Assembly (NCBI GenBank): GCA_050725495.1
Contig: JBOHHM010000159.1
Location: 1 to 12,226 of the forward strand
Source: JBOHHM01 sp050725495
Lineage (GTDB): Bacteria; Pseudomonadota; Gammaproteobacteria; Burkholderiales; Burkholderiaceae_C
Reading direction: 5' to 3'
DNA length: 12,226 nt
A program made the translations under genes and the position numbers. Shown piece by piece: positions 6,394 to 12,226 of this stretch. The notes under the pieces are model-generated. The model was given only the letters and a program-made list of their open reading frames with translations. It was not told the origin of the DNA and did not search any database. How positions within the stretch are numbered: position 1 is the stretch's first letter; every line of letters starts with the position of its first letter.

Positions 6394-7256
6394 GGCGCCT
6401 TGCCCCCTGCCTTGTCCGCGAGGCACTGCGCCATGATGCGCGCCGCCTCGGCCATGCGCGGGCCGGGGCGCACGAGCACGTCGGACTGCTCGGGCTTGAA
6501 CACGCAAATGCGCTTGTCGCGAACGGCGCGGATGCCAGCCCAGCCGGGGCGCTGCTCCATGCCCTCGTAGTTGCGGTCGCCCACCATGATCACATCGGGG
6601 TTGGCGCGCACCACGAACTCGGGATTGAGCTTGGGGAAGGGCCCGAGCGAGGCCGGAATGATGTTCTTCACACCCAGCCGCGTGAGCGTCTCGCCGATGA
6701 ACGACGACTCGCCCGCCCCATAGGGCGCGCGGTTGACCTCGAAATACACGCGGGTGTTTCTGACTTGCGGCGGCAGCGACTGCGCAGCCGCCGACACGCC
6801 GGCGTCGATCACACGCCAGACGCGCTGCGCATCGGGCACATCGAGCAGCTGGCCGACCTTGGCCAGCACGCGCTGCACGTCGGCATGGGTTTTGGGCTCG
6901 ACCACCACGACCTTCAGGCCCAGCGCTTCGAGCCGCCCAATCACTCGCGAGGACTGGGCCAGCAGCACCACATCGGGCTTGAGCGCGACAATGCCCTCGA
7001 CATTGGGGTCCAGTCCGCCGCCAAGCTGGGGCAAGGCGCGTACGGCCGCCGGCCAGTTGGAATAGCGGTCCACCCCGACCAGCCGCTGGCACTGGCCGAG
7101 CTCGCATACGGTCTCGGTCAGCGAGGGCAGCAGCGTGACGATGCGCTGCGGCGCCTGCGCGAAGCTCACGGTCACGCCCCGGTCGTCGGTGACCTGCAGG
7201 GCCTGGGCGGGCAGCGCGGCCCACAGCATCAGCACAACAGCCAGCAGCTTCTTCAT
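6390..7256 (-). CDS. btuF: Periplasmic cobalamin-binding protein BtuF
   Basis: BtuF captures cobalamin in the periplasm and delivers it to the BtuCD transporter. The 288-residue precursor starts with a classic signal peptide (MKKLL, hydrophobic core to about residue 15, cleavage after PAQA, residue 19). The mature protein has two lobes: QRIVTLLPSLTETVCELG (37-54), a tryptophan at 68, and NVEGIVALKPDVVLLA (85-100) in the first; VYFEVNRAPYGAGESSFIGE (170-189), NPDVIMVGDRNY (219-230) and RPGW (236-239) in the second. The acidic residue in NVEG (Glu88) is a candidate for docking onto the transporter, as in E. coli BtuF. Start and stop overlap cobU and btuC as ATGA. The neighbours btuC and btuD and the riboswitch make corrinoid the likely ligand. 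Confidence 0.93.
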   Translation of the reverse strand: MKKLLAVVLMLWAALPAQALQVTDDRGVTVSFAQAPQRIVTLLPSLTETVCELGQCQRLVGVDRYSNWPAAVRALPQLGGGLDPNVEGIVALKPDVVLLAQSSRVIGRLEALGLKVVVVEPKTHADVQRVLAKVGQLLDVPDAQRVWRVIDAGVSAAAQSLPPQVRNTRVYFEVNRAPYGAGESSFIGETLTRLGVKNIIPASLGPFPKLNPEFVVRANPDVIMVGDRNYEGMEQRPGWAGIRAVRDKRICVFKPEQSDVLVRPGPRMAEAARIMAQCLADKAGGKAP

Positions 7257-7882
7257 GCCTCGCCCTTCAGAGTCAGCGGCAGACCCGCCGCCATCAGCGT
7301 GACGCGCTCGCAGACCCGGGCCATGTCCTGATTGAGCCGGCCCAGCGCATCGACAAAGGCGCGCACCTCGCGGCCCAGGGGAATCACGCCCAGGCCGATC
7401 TCGTTGCTGACCAGCACGACGGGGCCGCCCGCCTGGCGGACCGCTCCTGAAACCATGGCGGCTCGCGCCCCCGCGTCGAGGGCTGGAGACGGTTTTTGCT
7501 TGAAACCCAGGCCGCTATCCTCCCCCTCGCCGGAGGGCTTGACGCGCTCGGCCACCGGCATCAGCCAGTTGGTCAGCCACAGCGTCAGGCAGTCCACGAC
7601 CAGCAGGGTGTCGGCACGGCTGTGCTGCTTGATTGCTTCGGCCAGTCGCAGGGGCTCTTCCACCGTGCTCATACCGGGCAGGCGTTCGGCGCGGTCGCTC
7701 TGGTGGCGGGCAATGCGTTCGCGCATCTCCTCGTCCCAGGGCTGGGCCGTCGCGATGAACACCGCGCGATGCGCGGACGACTGCGCGAGCCAGGCCGCAG
7801 CCAGCGATTCGGCGCGCGCCGATCTGCCGCTTTTCTGGCCGCCGAGGATCAGCTCGCTGCCCACAACGTTCATGTCAGCCAT
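7253..7882 (-). CDS. cobU: Adenosylcobinamide kinase / adenosylcobinamide-phosphate guanylyltransferase CobU
   Basis: CobU phosphorylates adenosylcobinamide and transfers GMP to give adenosylcobinamide-GDP for CobS. The 209 residues show a P-loop region GGQKSGRS (14-21), the expected site of the guanylylated histidine at His60 in RIARHQSD, VVDCLTLWLTNWL (95-107) and VVLVSNEIGLGVIP (155-168). Two features are odd. Residue 20 is Arg (codon AGA), where the family's Walker A motif has an invariant Lys. An extra loop of about 25 residues (roughly 114-138) separates the two conserved halves, compared with the 180-residue Salmonella enzyme, and part of its DNA resembles a dispersed repeat. The ATG at 7882 overlaps the previous stop by 8 bases and has GGAG at good spacing; an ATG at 7873 is the alternative. 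The family assignment is secure; full kinase activity is not. Confidence 0.92.
   Translation of the reverse strand: MADMNVVGSELILGGQKSGRSARAESLAAAWLAQSSAHRAVFIATAQPWDEEMRERIARHQSDRAERLPGMSTVEEPLRLAEAIKQHSRADTLLVVDCLTLWLTNWLMPVAERVKPSGEGEDSGLGFKQKPSPALDAGARAAMVSGAVRQAGGPVVLVSNEIGLGVIPLGREVRAFVDALGRLNQDMARVCERVTLMAAGLPLTLKGEA
7448..7505 (-). repeat. Possible decayed repeat copy in the extra loop of cobU
   Basis: On the minus strand it begins TTTCAAGCAAAAACCG, continues CTCCAGCCCTCGACGCG and then GCGCGAGCCGCCATGG. The order of matches to the element seen in cbiB is kept but the palindromic end is lost. It encodes about residues 127-145 of CobU and overlaps the loop that shorter homologues lack. 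This is the weakest of the repeat assignments. Confidence 0.35.
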
Positions 7883-8708
7883 GAGCTTGGCTCCAGTCGG
7901 TCACGATGCGATGCAGCTGCTCGACGCCGTCGGTCAGCGCGGCCGGGCCGGGCTGCAGGATGTCGGCCGACTTGATCTCGAACAACTGGCCATGCCTGAC
8001 CGCGTTCACGTCCTGCCAGCCGGGACGCGCCGCCACCTTCTCGGGCCGGAACTTCTTGCCGCACCAAGAGCCGATGATGATGTCGGGGTTGCGGCGCACG
8101 ATCTCGCTGGCGTCGGCAATGATGCGGTTCCTGCCCAGGGGCTGCGCGGCCAGTTCGGGAAAGCAGTCGTCGCCGCCGGCAATGCCCATGAGCTCCGAAA
8201 CCCAGCGGATCGCGCTGATATGCGGCTCGTCCCACTCCTCGAAAAAAACGCGCGGGCGCCGCTTTCCTTGAACTTGCAGCTGATGCGCTGCTGCTTCGAT
8301 GTCAAGCAGCCGCCCGCGCATGGTCTGCAGCAGCTCGAGCCCGCGCTGCGCCTGTCCAACCATGGCCGCGACCTGGTGAAGCATGGCAAAGATCTCGGCC
8401 ACGCTGCGCTGGTTGAACACCGTGACCTGTACACCGTGGCGTATCAGCTCGGCTGCAATATCGGCCTGCAGATCGGAGAAGCCGAACACGCAGTCGGGCT
8501 GGAGCTCCAGGATGCGGTCGATCTTGGCACTCAGAAAAGCGCTGACCTTGGGTTTTTCCTCGCGCGCGCGGCGCGGCCGCACGGTGTAGCCCGAGATCCC
8601 GACGATGCGCTGCTCCTGGCCCAGCAGGTACAGCCATTCGGTGGTTTCCTCGGTCAGGCAGACGATGCGCTGCGGGCCTTGAACAATCGCAAACCGTTGT
8701 GCACTCAT
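7875..8708 (-). CDS. BtuF-like cobalamin-binding protein lacking a signal peptide
   Basis: This 277-residue protein belongs to the periplasmic-binding-protein family that includes BtuF (COG0614 type). An N-terminal lobe has QRIVCLTEETTEWLYLLG (13-30) and LELQPDCVFGFSD (67-79). A long helical linker spans about 104-145. The C-terminal lobe has FFEEWDEPHISAIRWVSEL (155-173), IAGGDDCFPE (176-185), GSWCGKKFRPEKV (213-225) and ARPGW (227-231). The ATG at 8708 overlaps the cbiA stop as ATGA and has AGGAG seven bases upstream, so the start is well fixed. From that start there is no hydrophobic signal peptide, and the product is predicted to be cytoplasmic. A normal secreted BtuF is encoded two genes downstream, so this is a second, distinct paralogue. 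Its role is unknown; an intracellular corrinoid-binding or carrier role is my inference. Confidence 0.85.
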   Translation of the reverse strand: MSAQRFAIVQGPQRIVCLTEETTEWLYLLGQEQRIVGISGYTVRPRRAREEKPKVSAFLSAKIDRILELQPDCVFGFSDLQADIAAELIRHGVQVTVFNQRSVAEIFAMLHQVAAMVGQAQRGLELLQTMRGRLLDIEAAAHQLQVQGKRRPRVFFEEWDEPHISAIRWVSELMGIAGGDDCFPELAAQPLGRNRIIADASEIVRRNPDIIIGSWCGKKFRPEKVAARPGWQDVNAVRHGQLFEIKSADILQPGPAALTDGVEQLHRIVTDWSQAHG

Positions 8709-10051
8709 TGGTCGTCTCCTGCCGCAGGACTGAACAGCGCCGCCACGGCCTGCGGGCTCGACGCAAACCAGGCGTGGAAGTAGCTGGCCCTGAGCGATCC
8801 GCGCTGGTACAGCGCCTCGCCCTGGCCCGCCATGGGCGGCGCATCGGGACGCGAGGTGCGCGTGCGCTCGACCAGCGGCGTGTCGCAGGTCGAATAGTGA
8901 AAGGTGTGGCCGCGCAGCGTGTGGCCGGCCAGCGTGAGCTGCTGCGGCCCCAGCGCTGCCAGGCGCTGCTGCATCGTGACCTGGCCCGGCAGCAGACCCC
9001 ACAGCTCATGGGCCTGGCCGTCTGCCGTCACCAATTGATCGAACAGCGCCATCATGCCGCCGCATTCGGCCCATACGGGCCTGTTGCGCGCCACATGAGC
9101 CGCCAGGCTGTCGCGCAGGCCGTGGTTGCGCGACAGCTGGGCCGCATGAAGCTCGGGGTAACCGCCGGGCAGCCAGACGGCATCGCATTCGGGCAGTGCC
9201 GAGTCAGACAAGGGCGAGAAGAACACCAGCTTCGCGCCCAGCGCCTGCAGGACATCGAGATTGGCAGCGTAGATGAAGCAGAAAGCCGCATCGCGGGCCA
9301 CGGCCACGGTCAGCCCTTGCAGCAGCGGCTCGACCGGCGGCGCGGTCTGGGCGGGCGGCTCAAACGCCACCTCCCAACGCTTAAGGTCGGTCACCGACCT
9401 CTGCCCCAGCCCAGTGGCCGCCAGCGCATCGGCCGCCGCATCGAGCCGTCCAACAGCATCGCCGACTTCACTGGCTGCGACCAGGCCCAGATGCCGCTCG
9501 GGTAGCTCGAGCGCGGGATTGCGCAGCAGCGCCCCCAGCCATTGTTCGGGCTCGCGCAGGCCCTCTTGCAGCATGCTGGCATGGCGTTCGCTGGCCACGC
9601 GGTTGGCCAGCACGCCGGCCCATCGCAGGCCAGGCCGGTAATGCTGCAGCCCGAACGCGAGCGCGCCAAAGGTGCCCGCCATGGCCGAGGCATCGACGAC
9701 GGCCAGCACCGGCAAGCCAAAGCGCTGCGCCAGATCGGCCGCAGAGGGGCTGCCATCGAACAGGCCCATCACGCCTTCGACGATGATCAGATCGGCCTCA
9801 AGCGCGGCCTGTCGCAGCCGTGCCGCGCAATCGGCCTCACCGGTCATCCACAGGTCGAGCTGGTACACCGGCGCGCCGCTGGCCAGCGCCAGCCAGTATG
9901 GGTCCAGAAAATCGGGCCCGCACTTGAACACCCGCACCCGCCGCCCCTGGCGCGCATGCAGACGCGCGAGCGCCGCGGCCACGGTGGTCTTGCCCTGGCC
10001 TGAGGCCGGGGCGGCAACCAGGATCGCGGGGCAGCGGGCATCAGAGTGCAC
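8705..10051 (-). CDS. cbiA: Cobyrinate a,c-diamide synthase (CbiA/CobB family)
   Basis: This enzyme uses ATP and glutamine to amidate the a and c side chains of cobyrinate (CbiA) or hydrogenobyrinate (CobB). With the chosen start it has 448 residues, the family's usual length. An N-terminal P-loop domain has APASGQGKTT (14-23, Lys21), then FKCGPDFLDP (42-51) and VEGVMGLFDG (91-100). A C-terminal class-I glutamine amidotransferase-like domain has LPGGYPEL (294-301), the nucleophile Cys330 in AECGGMM and a histidine (426) in SYFHAWFAS. I chose the GTG at 10051 because GAGGAG lies seven bases upstream; a GTG at 10066 would overlap the btuB stop as GTGA but has no ribosome binding site. The cobalt-late (CbiA) and cobalt-early (CobB) types cannot be told apart here. 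Confidence 0.93.
   Translation of the reverse strand: MHSDARCPAILVAAPASGQGKTTVAAALARLHARQGRRVRVFKCGPDFLDPYWLALASGAPVYQLDLWMTGEADCAARLRQAALEADLIIVEGVMGLFDGSPSAADLAQRFGLPVLAVVDASAMAGTFGALAFGLQHYRPGLRWAGVLANRVASERHASMLQEGLREPEQWLGALLRNPALELPERHLGLVAASEVGDAVGRLDAAADALAATGLGQRSVTDLKRWEVAFEPPAQTAPPVEPLLQGLTVAVARDAAFCFIYAANLDVLQALGAKLVFFSPLSDSALPECDAVWLPGGYPELHAAQLSRNHGLRDSLAAHVARNRPVWAECGGMMALFDQLVTADGQAHELWGLLPGQVTMQQRLAALGPQQLTLAGHTLRGHTFHYSTCDTPLVERTRTSRPDAPPMAGQGEALYQRGSLRASYFHAWFASSPQAVAALFSPAAGDDQ
9384..9400. repeat. 17-base palindrome within cbiA
   Basis: AGGTCGGT-C-ACCGACCT has perfect 8-bp arms and a one-base centre. It encodes part of the linker between the P-loop and amidotransferase domains. 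No function is evident. Confidence 0.6.
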
Positions 10052-10062
10052 GATGGCGCTCC

Positions 10063-11880
10063 TCACTTGGGCTGGTAGCGCAGCGTCACGTAAACGGCGC
10101 GGCCGGGCTGGTTGAAGCCTTTGGCCGTTTCATACTGCTTGTCCGCCAGGTTGTTCAAGCGCGCCTGGACCGACCAGTCTTTCGACACCGCATAGTCGGC
10201 GTACAGATCGGTCGTGGCGAAGCCGCCCAGGCGGGTGGTGTTAGTGGTGTTGTCAAAACGATCGGAAACCGCCAGCAGGCTCGCGCCGAGCTTCCAAGCG
10301 CCGACCGCATAGTCGATGCCGGCCGTGAGTTGCTGGTCGGCGCGGCGCGCGAGCTTGAGACCGTTGAGTTCATTGCGCGCGTCGAGCAGATCCAGCGCGG
10401 CACGCAGCGAGAAGGCGCCGGCCTGCCCTTCGTAGCCCAGGGTCCAGCCCTCGATGCGGGCACGATCGACATTAACCGCGCGGAAGGTCGGTGACTGGAA
10501 GATGATCAAGTCACGCACGCGGTTGTCAAAGCGCACGACCTTGAATTCATGCAGTCCCATTGCATAAGACAGGCCCAGCTCCGCATTGCGCCCGCGCTCC
10601 GGCCTGAGCGCCGGGTTCCCGGAGTTGGGAAAATAAAGCGCATTGAACGACGGCGCCTTGAACGAGGTGCCATACGATGCGTGAGCGCGCCAGTTGGGGC
10701 TGAACTTGAAGCCATAGCCCGCGAAACCGGTGTTGGCATCGCCAAACTGTGAATTGCTGTCGCGCCGCGCATTGAGCTGCCAGCTGTGCGGACCTGCCGC
10801 GCCGTTGACCCCGGCAAACCACGAGTCCACGCTGCGCTCCTTGACCGGGAAAGCGGTCGTGCTGTCGACTTTCTGGTCGAGGCGCTCATAGCCCGCCAGC
10901 ACCTTGCCCACGGGTGTCGCGATGTCGTTCTGCCAGGTCCACTGGTCCTGCTCGGTGTTGAAGCGGGTCGGGCCATTGCCCATCCGGTTGATGGAGTTGT
11001 CGTTGCTGCGGCCAAAGGCCAGACGCGTCTTCCAGCTGGCAAGCACCTGGCCTTCGACACCGACCGCCAGCAGCTTGGTCAGCAGCTCCGAGCGCACGTC
11101 AAATGCGCCCGGTCCGTTGTCGAAGTGATTCACGCTGTCAGCATAGAGCACACGGGCATCGGCCTTCCAGCCGGGGACGAACCTCCAGTCCAGCGAGGCA
11201 TTGAGGCCTTCCTGCGAGAAACCGTCGCGATCGGCATTGAAGCCACCGAATGCCACAGCAGGATTGGTCGCCGAGAATCCTTTCTCGCGCGTCTTCTGCA
11301 GACCCAGGCTGTACGACATATCACCGGCGCCGCCGTGAAAACCGACCGTCCCCTCGCGGCGCGCCTCGCTGCCGAGCGTGACGCTCGCATAGGGGTGGAA
11401 ACCGGTGGCGCCCTTGCGCGTGAAGATCTGGATCACGCCGCCCACGGCATCGCTGCCGTACAAGGCCGATGCGGGCCCTTTGAGCACCTCGATGCGCTCA
11501 ATGCTGTCCAGCGGAATGTTGTCGAAATTGGCCTGGCCCGTCGTCGCGGAGCCGGCGCGCACGCCGTCGATCAGCAGCAACACATGACGACTCTCGGTGC
11601 CGCGGATGAAGACGCTGGAATTCTTGCCCAGGCCGCCATTGGCGGCCATTTGCACCCCGGCTTGGCGGGAAATCACTTCGCTCAGCGTTCGGCCGCTGCT
11701 GTGCTCGATGTCTTCACGCGAGATCACCACCACGTCACTGAGAATGGCATCGGCGCGCGACTCCGATCGTGTCGCCGTGACGACCGTCTCCTTGAGTTGC
11801 ATTTGCGCGTGAGACGGAAAAACGGTGGCCAAGGCCAGCGGCAGCGCAGCCATGCGCACGTGGGACATACAGGTTTTCAT
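10063..11880 (-). CDS. btuB: TonB-dependent vitamin B12 outer-membrane receptor BtuB
   Basis: This outer-membrane beta-barrel receptor takes up cobalamin and related corrinoids using TonB energy. The 605-residue product matches the family size. It opens with a signal peptide (positively charged start, hydrophobic core at 11-21, likely cleavage after SHA, residue 25). A TonB box, ETVVTATR (31-38), follows, then a plug domain with FIRGTESRHVLLLIDGVRAG (91-110) and the segment ending GSDAVGGVIQIFTR (about 127-155). The rest alternates in barrel fashion to VYVTLRYQPK. It is the first gene after the cobalamin riboswitch, which supports corrinoid over siderophore specificity. The ATG at 11880 has an in-frame stop 12 bases upstream and a pyrimidine-rich stretch (CTTCTCTTCC) where a ribosome binding site should be. 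Alternative starts at residues 5 and 10 are no better, so initiation may depend on the leader RNA. Confidence 0.95.
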   Translation of the reverse strand: MKTCMSHVRMAALPLALATVFPSHAQMQLKETVVTATRSESRADAILSDVVVISREDIEHSSGRTLSEVISRQAGVQMAANGGLGKNSSVFIRGTESRHVLLLIDGVRAGSATTGQANFDNIPLDSIERIEVLKGPASALYGSDAVGGVIQIFTRKGATGFHPYASVTLGSEARREGTVGFHGGAGDMSYSLGLQKTREKGFSATNPAVAFGGFNADRDGFSQEGLNASLDWRFVPGWKADARVLYADSVNHFDNGPGAFDVRSELLTKLLAVGVEGQVLASWKTRLAFGRSNDNSINRMGNGPTRFNTEQDQWTWQNDIATPVGKVLAGYERLDQKVDSTTAFPVKERSVDSWFAGVNGAAGPHSWQLNARRDSNSQFGDANTGFAGYGFKFSPNWRAHASYGTSFKAPSFNALYFPNSGNPALRPERGRNAELGLSYAMGLHEFKVVRFDNRVRDLIIFQSPTFRAVNVDRARIEGWTLGYEGQAGAFSLRAALDLLDARNELNGLKLARRADQQLTAGIDYAVGAWKLGASLLAVSDRFDNTTNTTRLGGFATTDLYADYAVSKDWSVQARLNNLADKQYETAKGFNQPGRAVYVTLRYQPK

Positions 11881-11936
11881 GGAAGAGAAGAATCAACAAA
11901 TGTCCTCACCGGCTTCCCCGCCAGTGCTTGGACGTC

Positions 11937-11971
11937 ACGGCCGCGTCTTTCAGCGAAAAAGACGCGACCAC
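11937..11971 (-). promoter_or_regulatory. Strong hairpin in the riboswitch expression platform
   Basis: Just 3' of the aptamer the RNA can form a perfect 9-bp stem, CGCGTCTTT (11966-11958) with AAAGACGCG (11950-11942), around a 7-base loop. G-U and G-C pairs extend it to roughly 11971 and 11937. It is not followed by a U-tract, so it is not a standard intrinsic terminator. A second possible switch is CCGCCAG inside the B12 box (11998-11992), which is fully complementary to CTGGCGG at 11924-11918 beyond this hairpin; the two partners could form an alternative to the ligand-bound fold. Whether control is on transcription or translation cannot be read from the sequence. Confidence 0.5.
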
Positions 11972-11973
11972 CT

Positions 11974-12185
11974 CGTTGGCCGGTATCCGGGCTGGCGGAG
12001 CGACTTCCATGGCCTTCCCAGGCGCGTGTTCGAAACGCCCAGTGGCTGAGTGATGAAAGCGGAATCATGAGACTCCATCCGCTTGACCGTTGCGGGGGCA
12101 GCGCAGGCTGGGTGGGCTGAAGATCAGCTCGCCCTCCTGCTTCCCGTTGAACTGCGGCATGTGAACCACACCGCGAGCACCAACG
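11974..12185 (-). ncRNA. Cobalamin (adenosylcobalamin-type) riboswitch aptamer
   Basis: This leader RNA element binds a cobalamin and represses the downstream B12 genes. Recognisable parts on the minus strand, in order, are: the 5' P1 arm CGTTGG (12185-12180), which pairs perfectly with CCAACG at 11979-11974; the core GCTGCCCCCGCAACGGT (12102-12086), the hallmark of the family; GCCACTG (12046-12040); GGGAAGGC just after it; and the B12-box region with GCCAGCCC and ACCGGCC (11996-11978). The length of about 212 bases is normal. It sits directly before btuB, the commonest target of this riboswitch class. I am sure of the class; the exact 5' edge depends on the transcription start. Confidence 0.93.
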
Positions 12186-12190
12186 CCGCG

Positions 12191-12196
12191 ATTTTA
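12191..12196 (-). promoter_or_regulatory. Probable -10 element of the B12 operon promoter
   Basis: On the minus strand the hexamer TAAAAT matches the sigma-70 -10 consensus at five of six positions. It ends about six bases before the first base of the riboswitch P1 stem, where a transcript carrying this aptamer should begin. No good -35 is present at 16-18 bases: a TTGTGA lies only 13 bases upstream. The promoter is therefore weak or assisted by an activator. A short GTGA/TCAC inverted repeat overlaps the -35 area. The position argument is good; the motif alone is weak. Confidence 0.45.
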
Positions 12197-12226
12197 AGGT
12201 GAAAAACTGTCACAAACCCTACAATC

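Noticed and set aside
5371..6570. Plus-strand open frame opposite btuC and btuF
   Set aside because: The predicted protein is extremely rich in His, Gln, Arg and Gly, typical of the antisense of a hydrophobic membrane-protein gene.
6394..7224. Upstream in-frame extension of btuC through btuF
   Set aside because: The added residues are an out-of-frame reading of btuF; the ATG at 6393 with the ATGA overlap gives a normal BtuC.
11942..11966. Intrinsic terminator after the riboswitch
   Set aside because: The stem is strong but no U-tract follows, so it is listed only as an expression-platform hairpin.
10786..12120. Plus-strand open frame opposite btuB and the riboswitch
   Set aside because: It runs through the riboswitch in antisense and has no recognisable domain.
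12197..12226. Divergent promoter for a plus-strand gene (TACAAT at 12220-12225)
   Set aside because: The hexamer is a fair -10 match, but no -35 at proper spacing is visible and the window ends before any gene could be seen.
1..12226. CRISPR array, tRNA, rRNA, transposase or phage genes
   Set aside because: No direct-repeat array, no tRNA or rRNA sequence that I recognise, and no transposase or integrase motifs on either strand.

Overview
The window holds the 5' end and most of one long cobalamin (vitamin B12) import and late-biosynthesis operon. All genes lie on the minus strand, so transcription runs from about 12.19 kb down past base 1. High GC, protein-level features and several short interspersed sequences that I remember as common in Comamonadaceae suggest a betaproteobacterium of that family (Polaromonas/Rhodoferax/Acidovorax type). 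This assignment is by recognition only; no search was run.

Layout in transcription order: a weak promoter (-10 at 12191-12196); a cobalamin riboswitch (aptamer 11974-12185, closed by a perfect 6-bp P1) and its expression platform (11881-11973); btuB, the TonB-dependent outer-membrane receptor (11880-10063); cbiA/cobB, cobyrinate a,c-diamide synthase (10051-8705); a BtuF-like protein with no signal peptide (8708-7875); cobU (7882-7253); btuF, btuC and btuD, the ABC importer (7256-4568); cobO, the corrinoid adenosyltransferase (4566-3997); bluB, lower-ligand synthesis (3991-3296); cbiB, aminopropanol attachment (3296-2337); cobC, a PLP enzyme for the aminopropanol arm (2337-1288); and cobQ, cobyric acid synthase (1283 to beyond base 1, truncated by the window edge). 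Neighbouring genes overlap by up to 8 bases (ATGA or TGATG at most junctions) or are separated by at most 11 bases, so the set should act as one riboswitch-controlled transcript.

Together the products import corrinoids across both membranes (BtuB, then BtuF/BtuC/BtuD), amidate side chains (CbiA, CobQ), adenosylate cobalt (CobO), build and attach the aminopropanol arm (CobC, CbiB), activate it (CobU) and make dimethylbenzimidazole (BluB). No corrin-ring methyltransferase or cobaltochelatase gene is in the window. The visible gene set therefore fits completion or salvage of incomplete corrinoids; ring-building genes could still lie elsewhere. cobS and cobT are expected downstream but are not visible.

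The most unusual signal is that the operon has almost no intergenic DNA, yet sequences resembling dispersed intergenic repeats sit in frame inside genes: one 90-base block in cobQ, two copies of a second type in cbiB (one forming its C-terminus), and a more decayed likely copy in the extra loop of cobU. Other points worth a look are an Arg in place of the invariant P-loop Lys of CobU, the cytosolic BtuF-like protein, and a riboswitch whose downstream region has neither a U-tract terminator nor an obvious ribosome binding site for btuB.
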